A stretch of 64,000 bases of DNA from Hydractinia symbiolongicarpus. Lineage: Eukaryota; Cnidaria; Hydrozoa; Anthoathecata; Hydractiniidae. Within the stretch, counting starts at the first letter, position 1; each line of letters begins with the position of its first letter. Shown here piece after piece: positions 46,954 through 60,829 of this stretch. The notes beneath the pieces are model-generated. The model did not search any database, was not told the DNA's origin, and was given only the letters and a program-made list of their open reading frames with translations. The DNA lies in assembly GCF_029227915.1 (NCBI RefSeq), contig NC_079889.1, positions 10,416,001-10,480,000 of the forward strand, in the 5' to 3' direction. Position numbers and translations under genes: made by a program.

Positions 46954-49380
46954 TCTATATAATAATACGCCAGTTCCGTGTGTCTGTAACATGCAAAGTG
47001 AATGTGTTGTTTTTTCTAAAGAAACAGCCGCGGCAACATGTCACTTTTGCTAAACTTTTATTTTTATTCTGTCTTTTGTGTGCTTTTTCAAATTGATTCG
47101 AAAAAAAAAAATCACGGTTAATTTATTTTATTGTTCTCATTAAAACCTTTGTGTAATATGCAAACTTTATTACACAAAATTCACGGGTAAAAATCTTATA
47201 TATTAATTCCCGGCATAAAATTCAAAACAAGCTGCCAACGGCTGAAATGGTATATTTATTGTACTGGGAAAGAAGTCTTCGTTTTGTCGTGCTCTTCTTC
47301 TTCATTTTGTATTATACGATGTACCAGCGTTGTTACCAAGTCACTTGTACCATTTCACACCATAATTACATAACAAATAAAAAAAATTGTTAAAAGAGTC
47401 GGGCAATTTTTTAATGCTCTGATTCTTTAGTGTATTATAATCCACACTGTAGCCTGAAGTTTTAGCTAGGCGCTAAATGGGAAAATAATCTGGTTTGTTA
47501 ATTAAATTTGTCTCGTGTAAGTACTTATATAGTCAAAATACAGGGCAATATACATTTCAATTTATTAAGAAAAATGTCTATACAACCTTTTGCCAGTTTT
47601 AAGTTGCTTATTTATATGTCTAAAAGTTCATTTATTCTGAAGAAACCTGTTCAGTCAAGTATGGAAGTACTTAAAATCTTGGTACGTCAGTTTACTGTTG
47701 TCGTAATTGTCTACCACCATTTATTAATGTCTGCTTTTGTTGTTTTTAGCCTTTGAGAGATGCTGCTGAACATTTTACTTCTTCAAAAGCTACTATGACG
47801 AAAGGATGATATGTCGGACCATTTTTCGCCACCAAAAAAGTGATGTCTCACCTCATTGCGCAATATACTAAAATAATTGTACCTTCTTTCTATCCTGATC
47901 TTGATTAATCGTTAAAATAACAAGCAACAAAAAATGGATTTGCTGAACATGATGTAAATTCTTCAAATTCGCTTGCTCATTATAACCATTTTTCCTATGC
48001 TGGCTGATATTTGGCCGATATGGAAGCTGCATATGCTGTGTCAAACAAGAAAGGAAGTAAGGAAGCACCGTCCTAATATTTCCGATTTGATCATTACCAT
48101 GCTTTTCCACATTTCCCCGTATAAACCGTATCTTGTTTTGCCGATTATGCCGTAAAATCAGTTATTGATTAAGATACACTAGAAAGTAAAATCTAGCATC
48201 ACCTTGACTGCTGCTAATTCCGCAACCCTTGGTTCTGATTGTCTAATCGATTCGTTGATCGCATTAAGTATATGCGATCGACAACGCCAGAAGTATTTGA
48301 TAGACCTTTTCCAGAAGTCGTGACTTAAAATTTTATATAAAATTTACTGCACTAATGCGCATCTAAGTAAAATTCAGAAAGATCGCATTCTTTAGTCTTT
48401 TTTTTACCTTACCCTACTGCGCATGGTCACCATTCACCCTCCTTTACAGAGCCGAATCGAAACTTCGATAACAATTATCTTGCGAACATTGAAAAGGCCG
48501 CTTCCGTTTGATGGAGAATTTTATGATACACGAAATTAAAGTTAAGAATTGCTCCCGCGCCAGTGTGACTAGCGCCTAAATGGCATTCTTGGGATGTAAA
48601 GCATGATTTAGACTTCAGTCGATGTAAGTATTTCGCCAGAAAAGTAGTCATATATGTGCTTCTTTAAAATTCTAAATATTTAATGCTGAACCTCAAGATG
48701 CTCTACATTCTGTAACTCCATATAATAGAAATCGCACTATTAGCCTCGGAGAAATTTTATTGGTATAATTTTACCGTTAATTGTGCGAATTTCTAGCTAC
48801 CGGGTGATGTCTTAATAGTGAACTTTTTAAAAGATTCTGAGCAGAACAAATGCGTTGTTGGGTGATATGTAGGGTGTCTTTGTACAGCTTGTGTACAAAC
48901 AGGAGGATTTTGATGTTTTCTATAAAGTCTGCTCTGCACAGAGAAGTTCAAACGAAATTTAACGAAGAGAAATTTAAGTGCTCTACAACTTTCTATTCAA
49001 AAGGATCAACTCCCGCCCAGTCATCTAGATAAACACATTTTGAATTCAGGCTAAGCAAAAAAGAGACCAGTGGTCGAAGTATTTTTGGGCGTATAAACAG
49101 TGGTGGAAATAAACCAAATGAAAGTGCTGTAAATATGAAATATTTTACACCGTTGTTTGGTTGTTACAAACGTTATTATCTTGGAGGAGTTGTTCTATGG
49201 CGCCAGACGCTCCGTAGTAGCCTCAAATTGCTTTATTTTAAGTGTTCATCCAGTTGTAATTATAGATGTAGCACGTAATATCTATAATAAAAGCTGGGTG
49301 AGCGTCTTGCAACAGGCACACGAAATAGTGTAGTTTAAAGACCGACGACCCTGTTGATTTTTCCACGGATTGACGAATAG
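46954..49380 (+). mobile_element. Possible second Helitron nested next to the left arm
   Basis: Starts TCTATATAATAATACGCC three bases after the previous element's CTAG. Ends GATTTTTCCACGGATTGACG, then AATAG before a T, resembling the 3' terminus at 9.4 kb but with a decayed hairpin and CTRR. Internal ORFs are short and unrecognised. Confidence 0.35.
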
Positions 49381-50725
49381 TTTTTAAATTTTAGCAAATA
49401 ACTGTAGACTTTACACAACCATTTTTACTCTTTTTACTTTTCACAGAAACGTTGGGGCATACATCCATCCCGACGTCCCAGTCCTGTTTTCGTTTTGGCA
49501 AAATATTTTTTCTATACTACTCTTTTATTTGCCATATAAACTCGGACTCTTTGCGTGTTAATGTGTTTATTAAATAAAAAAATTGAACAATAATAGTTTT
49601 TCCCCAGAACGACCTCGTTGGAAAATATAACATTCACAGAAAAAATCCTCCTGAAAAATTGCCGTAGAAACAATTTGCAATAATATATATTGGTGCTAAA
49701 TAGTAAGAAAATTACTGCATATGAAAACACAAGGAAGTAATATTATGTAAGGAACACAAGCACCACCGTTATTTAGTACAAGGAAGTTGTTAGATAGTAC
49801 GACGCGAAAATGAAGAGGCAGGTCATTAATTTAGAGTAATTACATTATCATAGCGCAACCAAGTGACATATAGTTTATAATTAATTTTTGACATCCTAAT
49901 TACGCTGTATAATACCACCACTTCTAAATATCTAATGGAGAGAGGTTACAACAGTAGTCTATTTCTGGTTTAATGACCTTGCAAACACTTTTCTGCCATT
50001 CCGGTCCAAATAAACAGACTACTACTTCTCATACTCGGTCATAACTGTCACATGGATTGGATAAATTCCCGTGAAAGTTTATGCGCAAGAATACCTATGC
50101 ATTACCTTGACATTTTGGGGTAGTTCTTGCTCAGAATGTCCAGGTAATAATTTGACTCAGCCAAAACTTTTAACCAATTAAATATCAGATTGGTGAAGAT
50201 TTGTTGCCAATGCTGCTATATGTGCTAAATAAGTGCACATATAAAAAATGAGGAAATATAAAAGCATAATAGGCTCGCTAGCGAAGTGGATCCTGGATAT
50301 ATGTTTGTAACCAAAGTCGTAAAATGGGGTTGTTTAAGATTTATATACATTCTTATCTACACCCTACAATTGATTTTTTTAATTAAAATAAATGCTGCTC
50401 AGGTATTATTACCACGAAGAAAAAAAGACGAGTAAATGTTTCTCTGACATCAATACAATCTTTAATAATTAGGATTCAATTGCCAAAAATGTTAAGTGTA
50501 ATTGTTTTTTGACGAACCGGAAACCACAGAGTTAATTAATATGAAACACAACCCGGCTGCATGCCTCGATATGTTAAATAATAAAATTACAATTACTACC
50601 CCCTGGAAATATTTCTTCACCGCCGAGATTTTAATCAGAAAGTGAGTGATGGTTTACAAAAACGAATCATTATTTACACTTGTAGAAACACACTTTAGGG
50701 TGTCAAAAAATGTTGACTGAAAATG

Positions 50726-50733
50726 TATAAAAG
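50726..50733 (+). promoter_or_regulatory. TATA box of DNRLRE-like gene, copy A
   Basis: TATAAAAG, 65 bp upstream of the first ATG, places transcription start near 50,756. The identical box is at 59,241-59,248 in copy B. Confidence 0.6.
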
Positions 50734-50790
50734 AAAAGAGTAAATCGAAACTTCCACTTCAGGTGAAGGAGACAGCTAAATTGCAAAATC

Positions 50791-51718
50791 ATGATGAAAA
50801 AGGTAATGCAATACCTAAGTATTGCTATAAAAAAGGCTAAGATTTTAACATTGCTAATGAATTCACGAGTTTTTTTCTATAAGATTAACAAAATTCTTAT
50901 TGTACACAATGACTTATTGTTTTTAATCTGATATTTCAGAACAATGAATAAAAAGAAAAGTGTGCAGTTAAGTAAGACGGCAAAAAAGAGCAAAGCACAG
51001 GGAACAAAATACATTTTTAGCATGTAAAATAACCTTTTTGTTATAGATGATTCTTCTTGTATTAATGGCTGCTTTTGCGATCACATCAGTGGAAAGCTAT
51101 CATGTCGGTGATAGCGGTGACGGAAAAGTGCATTTCCTCAATGTTTTAGAAGACGTCTGGCTAGAACGTGGAAGCAGAAATTACAACTACCATAATCAAC
51201 TAATAATCGCGCGATTGCGTCAATTTCCTTTGAAACGTTCGTTACTTCGATTTGAAAGTCTTCCGGCATCGTGCCCTACTCAAAAGATTCGATGGGCAAA
51301 GATGTATGTATACTATTCTTATGCTCACAGGGCAAGTTGGCACACACCTCAATCTTCCCCTGCACTTACGCACACAATAAACATCCATCGCGTGTTGAAA
51401 CCATGGAAGGAGAGCCAGGCTACATCAATTTATCGTGTACGTAATGTCCGATGGACCTCTACTTACTTAAATTTAGGTCGAGATGCAGAAAGACATCCAC
51501 AGTACCCACCCACGACTCTTTACACATGGCATCCTGGTTCTTTTATCGAACTTGACGTCACTCGTGCTGTTGTGGATTGGAGAATGGGTGCACCTAATTA
51601 TGGGGTGTTAATGAAGGTGGTGAACGAAGCACAGAATGGACGAGGATTGAGATTTATTAGCAATGCACACAAGGATAAAAAGTTGCATGCTAGAATTCAA
51701 GTGATGTGCGATTACTAA
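50791..51718 (+). CDS. Secreted DNRLRE-like (CBM96/TGF-beta-propeptide-fold) protein, copy A
   Basis: Two exons: 50791-50802 (MMKK, donor gtaatg) and 51047-51718 (acceptor ttgttatag), in phase, giving 227 residues. Residues 1-22 form a signal peptide (MMKKMILLVLMAAFAITSVE). The rest is one domain: KRSLLRFESLP, then AKMYVYYSY, then INIHRVLKPWKES, then FIELDVTRAVVDWRMGAPNY, with GVLMKV and a final HARIQVMC. This order (RSLLrF, L.ly, V.RV...W.E, DVT..V..W..G..NyG) is that of DNRLRE domains, a beta-sandwich module found in secreted and surface proteins that probably binds carbohydrate or matrix. The exact role is unknown. The gene is bracketed by opposed Helitrons and duplicated with an identical protein sequence 8,515 bp downstream. 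Confidence 0.85.
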
Positions 51719-52314
51719 AACAGATATTTTTTTTAGTACTGCATTGGTTTGGAATTTTAATATTTACGATCGGGACATTCTACTGGCATGTAAGGCATAT
51801 TTAAAATTATAATTGAGTAAACAAAATTGTTGAAAACTATTATTTTGATGTCGTGTCGGTTTACAATCCCACAAATATCCTCAATGACCTTTTATCATCT
51901 GTCAATAAGAAAAATTAGTGTCATAAGTCCATTAGAAAATTTGTGAACATTTTTCTTTTATAAAAAGTAGCCACTCGTTAAATGACAATTTAGAAGTCTG
52001 TTTGATCTAGTTTAACGATTGTCATGTGTGCATGTAGCAAGAAATGGCTGTTCTAAAATTTAATGCGTAGCACCTGAAACAAGGAAAGACGATGATTAAA
52101 GGATTACCGTCTTATCAGATACACATCGCCTCGTTAAACTTCGTTCTTAAATTCTCTTGTTATTTAGGGGTGATTTTTTTCTTTTGAACGAGGCTGTCTT
52201 GTTCAGCTGAAACAGTAAAAAGACAGATTAAGAAGAGAACGTAGATTCGGATTGTTCATCCTTCGTTAAACAGTGTGCATTAGAACTTTCTACATCGTAC
52301 GAAGAGTTTTCTGC

Positions 52315-52650
52315 TTTCAAAATAAATAAACGTACCCTACCAATATTGGACGTTCTTCTTATCACTTAGCACGAGGAAGTACTTTCGTAGCTTTGAGAAT
52401 GAAGAAACGTACTTAACATTAATTAGGCGTCCGTCTGATCACTTAGCACGAGGAAGTATTTTTGCAGCTTTAAGAATAAAGAAACGTACTGAATAAATAT
52501 GGGACGTTTTTCTGATCACTTAGCATGAGGAAGTACTTTTGTACCTTTAAGAATAAAGCAACGTACCCAACAAATATTTGTCGTCCTTGTGATCACTTAG
52601 CACGAGGAAGTACTTTTGTAGCTTTGAGAATAAAAAAAACCTACCCGTTA
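52315..52650. repeat. Tandem repeat of about 75-78 bp, four units (copy A)
   Basis: Units carry GATCACTTAGCACGAGGAAG, then TAC, and AGAATAAAGAAACGTAC. They lie about 600 bp after the DNRLRE-like stop codon. Duplicated at 60,830-61,165. Confidence 0.9.
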
Positions 52651-52683
52651 TTATTATTGTTGTTCTAAATATTTATAATATAA

Positions 52684-54545
52684 CTAGCCGAATTCCCGAG
52701 GAAGAATCCACTGAATCTCTCATTGAATGCATGTAAGGGATACCGAACAGAAATATACAACATAGTGATTTCAATTTTTAAAACTCACAATCCAATCTCG
52801 GCTCTTTGTCCCTTTTCATAACGGGACGGCAAAAAGAGAAAAAACCTGGGATCGAGGTTGCTCATACTCTGCATTACTTTATATTTATACCCGTTGAAAC
52901 AAAACGTTTAAAATGTAAGCAGGTGCAACAAAAAATAAAAATAAAATAAAAATGCAAAATGTCCAACAAAATCAAAGGCGTCTTAAAACCGTTACGTAAA
53001 AAGCGAAATCTACTAAGACTATATACTTTTTTTGCTATGCCAGAAGTACACCAGGGGGAAGAAGTATATCAGGCATAAAAAATCCAACATATTTCGCCAA
53101 GTCATACAAAAAAGGTTATTACCAAATTTCCACACTGTACAGTTTGTAACACGTCATACCAAAATCAGATATTCAGTCTATTGCTTATAGCAACCCTCTC
53201 AAGCGTAAAAGAGTTATATAAATATAAAAACTTGAATCTTTTCGGTATATTGTATATCTACTGTAACATTTCAATCCAAAATATTAAAGGAACAGTTTGC
53301 CTTACAGACCAAAACTTATAACCAAGAAAATAAATTATTTTGAAAGGTGCTGTGCATGATAACAATGCAGTGTTTTCGAATTTAAGAATCGAACATATTT
53401 CAAACGATCATTACGTAACAGATGCAAACATTAATTTAAGTTTTGTTACATTCAGTTATGTTTTAGAATAACGACAACAACAGTAAATCACCCATGTCGC
53501 AGCGTTAAAAATAGTAACAACGGAAAAATTACTTTTTATAGTTTATATAAATTTTATAGTTTATATAAAGAATAGTGTCTTTTAGTTTCAGCCTCGATGT
53601 TCTTAACTCTGTTGACAAATACTGTCCTGATTATTCTTAATATAATCTTAACATGGCTATGACATGAAAATATATAATGCTTTAATAAATTAAAGCCTGC
53701 TATAAGTTGCTATAGCTATTGGCAAATTATTTTTACATTTAGAACAAACAATCGAGGTTCGACATATTGTTAGGATATTCGCAACCTCTGACCCATTGTT
53801 CAGAGTATATTCTTACAAAAAACGTGCTTAAAGAAAATATTTTCTGGCTCAAGACACAACAAAAAACTTAATGTTTAAGAGAAAATTTAGATCTGAAAGT
53901 TAAAACGGCTAAAACATTGTTATACACCCAAATTCATTTTTCTACCAAATAATCTAAACAACACACCAGCTTTTCTTTCGCTCTCTGAGTAGGTAGCTGG
54001 ATAAAAGTTCAATCAGTTTTTTACTTCGAATACTAAACTTCGCTGCATCTCAAAGACAACGAATTGAAAGCGTTCTGTTTTTAAAAAATATTTCTAACTA
54101 TCAACACTAACTTCGTTTGACAACAACAGTTTTGTTTTTTATATTTTAGTTTCGAGTTATCATATTCGAATGCGATAGTTTTTTATAAAAGGAAGCAACC
54201 TTGGTCCCAGAACACAAATATGGAAAATATAGAAGAACAAACAAGCTTTAAGCTAACCTCATGATGAGTAAACATTTAAAACAACTTTTTCAGGATTAAT
54301 TTGAAAAAGAGACAACCATCTTCGCTTCTGGTTTTCTTTTTTCAGTTGATAAACAACTTGTTTCCGTGAGTTACGGCGCACACATGGTAAGCCGGGGGTA
54401 AAATCAAATTATTCTATCCATAACGACGTCGTACGGCTTTTAAAATAAACAATAAATAACCCCCGTGTGGCAACGTTTTTTAACTTAGTAAATTTTAACG
54501 TAACGCCACGCTTTGGGGAGACAATGCATGAGCCATAAGAAAGTG
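52684..54545 (-). mobile_element. Non-autonomous Helitron, right arm of copy A, 5'-truncated
   Basis: The inner end is CTAG flanked by A (52,683), i.e. the 3' terminus on the minus strand. The sequence is the reverse complement of the left arm with moderate divergence. The last about 60 bp of the 5' end, present at 63,061-63,122, is missing here, and the break abuts another truncated copy. Confidence 0.75.
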
Positions 54546-54549
54546 TAGT

Positions 54550-55465
54550 AGAAATTGCCATTAGATATAGTAACTTATAGCAGGCTTTATTTTAGTAAGG
54601 CATTATATATTTTCATGTCATAGTGATGCTAAAAACATATTAAGAATAATAAGGATAGTAGTAATTTTTCCGTTGTTACTGTTTTTAACGCTACGAAGTG
54701 GGTGATTCAGTGTTGATGTGGTTATAATAAACCTTACTGTAAACAAACTTAAATCAATGTTTACATCTGTTACGTTACGATCGTTTGGAATATATTCGAT
54801 TCTGAAATTCAAAAACGCTGCATTGTTATCATGCACGGCATGCGCTGTTTTCTTAATACATAAAACTGAAATAATTGGATTTCTTGTTGTTAGGAAAACT
54901 GTTCTTTTAATATTTTGGATTGAAATATTGCAGTATATATACAATATAAGGAAATGATTCAAGTTGATAGCTGCTGATTTCTTATATTTTGTGTAAAACT
55001 GTGAAAGGGTTGCTGTATGAATAGACTGAATATCTGATTTTGGCATGACGTGTTACAAACTGTACAGTGGGGAAATTTTGTACTAACCTTTTTTGTATGA
55101 CTTGGCAAAATATGTTGGATTTTGTAATGTCTGCTATAAGTATAAATTTTAGCAGATTTCACTTTTTAAGTAACGGTTGTTAGACGCCTTTTGATTTTGT
55201 TGGACATTTTTATTTTTATTTTTCTGTTGTACCTGCTTATATTTTTAAACGTTTTGGTTTCAACGAGTATAAATATAAAGTAATGCAGACTGTGAGCAAC
55301 CTTGATATCTCTTTTTGCTGTCCCGTTATAAAAAAGAGACAGAGAGCCGAGGTTGGAATGTGAGTTTTAAAAATTCGAATTATTATGTTGTATGTTTTTG
55401 TTTGGTATTCCTTACATGCTTTTAATAAGAGATACAGTGGATTCTACCACGGAAGATTCGGCTAG
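54550..55465 (+). mobile_element. Helitron left arm of copy B, 5'-truncated
   Basis: Homologous to about 45,893-46,950. It lacks the first roughly 840 bp and has an internal deletion of just over 100 bp plus scattered substitutions up to 55,244. After that it is identical to copy A. It ends with the same CTAG before T at 55,465. Confidence 0.75.
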
Positions 55466-55468
55466 TTT

Positions 55469-57895
55469 TCTATATAATAATACGCCAGTTCCGTGTGTCT
55501 GTAACATGCAAAGTGAATGTGTTGTTTTTTCTAAAGAAACAGCCGCGGCAACATGTCACTTTTGCTAAACTTTTATTTTTATTCTGTCTTTTGTGTGCTT
55601 TTTCAAATTGATTCGAAAAAAAAAAATCACGGTTAATTTATTTTATTGTTCTCATTAAAACCTTTGTGTAATATGCAAACTTTATTACACAAAATTCACG
55701 GGTAAAAATCTTATATATTAATTCCCGGCATAAAATTCAAAACAAGCTGCCAACGGCTGAAATGGTATATTTATTGTACTGGGAAAGAAGTCTTCGTTTT
55801 GTCGTGCTCTTCTTCTTCATTTTGTATTATACGATGTACCAGCGTTGTTACCAAGTCACTTGTACCATTTCACACCATAATTACATAACAAATAAAAAAA
55901 ATTGTTAAAAGAGTCGGGCAATTTTTTAATGCTCTGATTCTTTAGTGTATTATAATCCACACTGTAGCCTGAAGTTTTAGCTAGGCGCTAAATGGGAAAA
56001 TAATCTGGTTTGTTAATTAAATTTGTCTCGTGTAAGTACTTATATAGTCAAAATACAGGGCAATATACATTTCAATTTATTAAGAAAAATGTCTATACAA
56101 CCTTTTGCCAGTTTTAAGTTGCTTATTTATATGTCTAAAAGTTCATTTATTCTGAAGAAACCTGTTCAGTCAAGTATGGAAGTACTTAAAATCTTGGTAC
56201 GTCAGTTTACTGTTGTCGTAATTGTCTACCACCATTTATTAATGTCTGCTTTTGTTGTTTTTAGCCTTTGAGAGATGCTGCTGAACATTTTACTTCTTCA
56301 AAAGCTACTATGACGAAAGGATGATATGTCGGACCATTTTTCGCCACCAAAAAAGTGATGTCTCACCTCATTGCGCAATATACTAAAATAATTGTACCTT
56401 CTTTCTATCCTGATCTTGATTAATCGTTAAAATAACAAGCAACAAAAAATGGATTTGCTGAACATGATGTAAATTCTTCAAATTCGCTTGCTCATTATAA
56501 CCATTTTTCCTATGCTGGCTGATATTTGGCCGATATGGAAGCTGCATATGCTGTGTCAAACAAGAAAGGAAGTAAGGAAGCACCGTCCTAATATTTCCGA
56601 TTTGATCATTACCATGCTTTTCCACATTTCCCCGTATAAACCGTATCTTGTTTTGCCGATTATGCCGTAAAATCAGTTATTGATTAAGATACACTAGAAA
56701 GTAAAATCTAGCATCACCTTGACTGCTGCTAATTCCGCAACCCTTGGTTCTGATTGTCTAATCGATTCGTTGATCGCATTAAGTATATGCGATCGACAAC
56801 GCCAGAAGTATTTGATAGACCTTTTCCAGAAGTCGTGACTTAAAATTTTATATAAAATTTACTGCACTAATGCGCATCTAAGTAAAATTCAGAAAGATCG
56901 CATTCTTTAGTCTTTTTTTTACCTTACCCTACTGCGCATGGTCACCATTCACCCTCCTTTACAGAGCCGAATCGAAACTTCGATAACAATTATCTTGCGA
57001 ACATTGAAAAGGCCGCTTCCGTTTGATGGAGAATTTTATGATACACGAAATTAAAGTTAAGAATTGCTCCCGCGCCAGTGTGACTAGCGCCTAAATGGCA
57101 TTCTTGGGATGTAAAGCATGATTTAGACTTCAGTCGATGTAAGTATTTCGCCAGAAAAGTAGTCATATATGTGCTTCTTTAAAATTCTAAATATTTAATG
57201 CTGAACCTCAAGATGCTCTACATTCTGTAACTCCATATAATAGAAATCGCACTATTAGCCTCGGAGAAATTTTATTGGTATAATTTTACCGTTAATTGTG
57301 CGAATTTCTAGCTACCGGGTGATGTCTTAATAGTGAACTTTTTAAAAGATTCTGAGCAGAACAAATGCGTTGTTGGGTGATATGTAGGGTGTCTTTGTAC
57401 AGCTTGTGTACAAACAGGAGGATTTTGATGTTTTCTATAAAGTCTGCTCTGCACAGAGAAGTTCAAACGAAATTTAACGAAGAGAAATTTAAGTGCTCTA
57501 CAACTTTCTATTCAAAAGGATCAACTCCCGCCCAGTCATCTAGATAAACACATTTTGAATTCAGGCTAAGCAAAAAAGAGACCAGTGGTCGAAGTATTTT
57601 TGGGCGTATAAACAGTGGTGGAAATAAACCAAATGAAAGTGCTGTAAATATGAAATATTTTACACCGTTGTTTGGTTGTTACAAACGTTATTATCTTGGA
57701 GGAGTTGTTCTATGGCGCCAGACGCTCCGTAGTAGCCTCAAATTGCTTTATTTTAAGTGTTCATCCAGTTGTAATTATAGATGTAGCACGTAATATCTAT
57801 AATAAAAGCTGGGTGAGCGTCTTGCAACAGGCACACGAAATAGTGTAGTTTAAAGACCGACGACCCTGTTGATTTTTCCACGGATTGACGAATAG
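55469..57895 (+). mobile_element. Possible second Helitron, copy B
   Basis: Duplicate of 46,954-49,380. Confidence 0.35.
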
Positions 57896-59240
57896 TTTTT
57901 AAATTTTAGCAAATAACTGTAGACTTTACACAACCATATTTACTCTTTTTACTTTTCACAGAAACGTTGGGGCATACATCCATCCCGACGTCCCAGTCCT
58001 GTTTTCGTTTTGGCAAAATATTTTTTCTATACTACTCTTTTATTTGCCATATAAACTCGGACTCTTTGCGTGTTAATGTGTTTATTAAATAAAAAAATTG
58101 AACAATAATAGTTTTTCCCCAGAACGACCTCGTTGGAAAATATAACATTCACAGAAAAAATCCTCCTGAAAAATTGCCGTAGAAACAATTTGCAATAATA
58201 TATATTGGTGCTAAATAGTAAGAAAATTACTGCATATGAAAACACAAGGAAGTAATATTATGTAAGGAACACAAGCACCACCGTTATTTAGTACAAGGAA
58301 GTTGTTAGATAGTACGACGCGAAAATGAAGAGGCAGGTCATTAATTTAGAGTAATTACATTATCATAGCGCAACCAAGTGACATATAGTTTATAATTAAT
58401 TTTTGACATCCTAATTACGCTGTATAATACCACCACTTCTAAATATCTAATGGAGAGAGGTTACAACAGTAGTCTATTTCTGGTTTAATGACCTTGCAAA
58501 CACTTTTCTGCCATTCCGGTCCAAATAAACAGACTACTACTTCTCATACTCGGTCATAACTGTCACATGGATTGGATAAATTCCCGTGAAAGTTTATGCG
58601 CAAGAATACCTATGCATTACCTTGACATTTTGGGGTAGTTCTTGCTCAGAATGTCCAGGTAATAATTTGACTCAGCCAAAACTTTTAACCAATTAAATAT
58701 CAGATTGGTGAAGATTTGTTGCCAATGCTGCTATATGTGCTAAATAAGTGCACATATAAAAAATGAGGAAATATAAAAGCATAATAGGCTCGCTAGCGAA
58801 GTGGATCCTGGATATATGTTTGTAACCAAAGTCGTAAAATGGGGTTGTTTAAGATTTATATACATTCTTATCTACACCCTACAATTGATTTTTTTAATTA
58901 AAATAAATGCTGCTCAGGTATTATTACCACGAAGAAAAAAAGACGAGTAAATGTTTCTCTGACATCAATACAATCTTTAATAATTAGGATTCAATTGCCA
59001 AAAATGTTAAGTGTAATTGTTTTTTGACGAACCGGAAAGCACAGAGTTAATTAATATGAAACACAACCCGGCTGCATGCCTCGATATGTTAAATAATAAA
59101 ATTACAATTACTACCCCCTGGAAATATTTCTTCACCGCCGAGATTTTAATCAGAAAGTGAGTGATGGTTTACAAAAACGAATCATTATTTACACTTGTAG
59201 AAACACACTTTAGGGTGTCAAAAAATGTTGACTGAAAATG

Positions 59241-59248
59241 TATAAAAG
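59241..59248 (+). promoter_or_regulatory. TATA box of DNRLRE-like gene, copy B
   Basis: TATAAAAG, same spacing to the first ATG as in copy A. Confidence 0.6.
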
Positions 59249-59305
59249 AAAAGAGTAAATCGAAACTTCCACTTCAGGTGAAGGAGACAGCTAAATTGCA
59301 AAATC

Positions 59306-60233
59306 ATGATGAAAAAGGTAATGCAATACCTAAGTATTGCTATAAAAAAGGCTAAGATTTTAACATTGCTAATGAATTCACGAGTTTTTTTCTATAAGAT
59401 TAACAAAATTCTTATTGTACACAATGACTTATTGTTTTTAATCTGATATTTCAGAACAATGAATAAAAAGAAAAGTGTGCAGTTAAGTAAGACGGCAAAA
59501 AAGAGCAAAGCACAGGGAACAAAATACATTTTTAGCATGTAAAATAACCTTTTTGTTATAGATGATTCTTCTTGTATTAATGGCTGCTTTTGCGATCACA
59601 TCAGTGGAAAGCTATCATGTCGGTGATAGCGGTGACGGAAAAGTGCATTTCCTCAATGTTTTAGAAGACGTCTGGCTAGAACGTGGAAGCAGAAATTACA
59701 ACTACCATAATCAACTAATAATCGCGCGATTGCGTCAATTTCCTTTGAAACGTTCGTTACTTCGATTTGAAAGTCTTCCGGCATCGTGCCCTACTCAAAA
59801 GATTCGATGGGCAAAGATGTATGTATACTATTCTTATGCTCACAGGGCAAGTTGGCACACACCTCAATCTTCCCCTGCACTTACGCACACAATAAACATC
59901 CATCGCGTGTTGAAACCATGGAAGGAGAGCCAGGCTACATCAATTTATCGTGTACGTAATGTCCGATGGACCTCTACTTACTTAAATTTAGGTCGAGATG
60001 CAGAAAGACATCCACAGTACCCACCCACGACTCTTTACACATGGCATCCTGGTTCTTTTATCGAACTTGACGTCACTCGTGCTGTTGTGGATTGGAGAAT
60101 GGGTGCACCTAATTATGGGGTGTTAATGAAGGTGGTGAACGAAGCACAGAATGGACGAGGATTGAGATTTATTAGCAATGCACACAAGGATAAAAAGTTG
60201 CATGCTAGAATTCAAGTGATGTGCGATTACTAA
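59306..60233 (+). CDS. Secreted DNRLRE-like protein, copy B
   Basis: Exons 59306-59317 (MMKK) and 59562-60233 encode a 227-residue protein identical to that of copy A. Promoter, intron and 3' flank are also duplicated; the only nearby differences are outside the coding exons (59039 and 60310). The signal peptide and DNRLRE-type motifs are at the same positions (RSLLRF, KPWKES, DVTRAVVDW, NYGVL). Both copies appear intact, so expression dose may be doubled (inference). If the duplication is an assembly error, there is one gene. Confidence 0.85.
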
Positions 60234-60829
60234 AACAGATATTTTTTTTAGTACTGCATTGGTTTGGAATTTTAATATTTACGATCGGGACATTCTACTG
60301 GCATGTAAGACATATTTAAAATTATAATTGAGTAAACAAAATTGTTGAAAACTATTATTTTGATGTCGTGTCGGTTTACAATCCCACAAATATCCTCAAT
60401 GACCTTTTATCATCTGTCAATAAGAAAAATTAGTGTCATAAGTCCATTAGAAAATTTGTGAACATTTTTCTTTTATAAAAAGTAGCCACTCGTTAAATGA
60501 CAATTTAGAAGTCTGTTTGATCTAGTTTAACGATTGTCATGTGTGCATGTAGCAAGAAATGGCTGTTCTAAAATTTAATGCGTAGCACCTGAAACAAGGA
60601 AAGACGATGATTAAAGGATTACCGTCTTATCAGATACACATCGCCTCGTTAAACTTCGTTCTTAAATTCTCTTGTTATTTAGGGGTGATTTTTTTCTTTT
60701 GAACGAGGCTGTCTTGTTCAGCTGAAACAGTAAAAAGACAGATTAAGAAGAGAACGTAGATTCGGATTGTTCATCCTTCGTTAAACAGTGTGCATTAGAA
60801 CTTTCTACATCGTACGAAGAGTTTTCTGC

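Larger units (their letters stand above)
46730..54545. repeat. Large direct repeat, copy A (7.8 kb)
   Basis: This segment is repeated 8,515 bp downstream (55,245-63,060). I noticed only four substitutions (49423, 50524, 51795 and 53915 in copy A). It includes a Helitron end, a second Helitron-like segment, the DNRLRE-like gene and the inverted Helitron arm. The homology continues leftward to about 45,893, but there the copies are clearly diverged with indels. Confidence 0.97.

Noticed and set aside
47508-48155. Three ORFs repeated exactly at 56,023-56,670
   Set aside because: Conserved between the copies only because the whole 7.8-kb segment is duplicated; several stops nearby and no known domain.
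54618-55046. 142-residue minus-strand ORF in the Helitron arm
   Set aside because: A related but interrupted ORF occurs in the left arm (45,975-46,613). Indels break the frame there and no domain is recognisable, so it is probably chance reading through a non-autonomous element.
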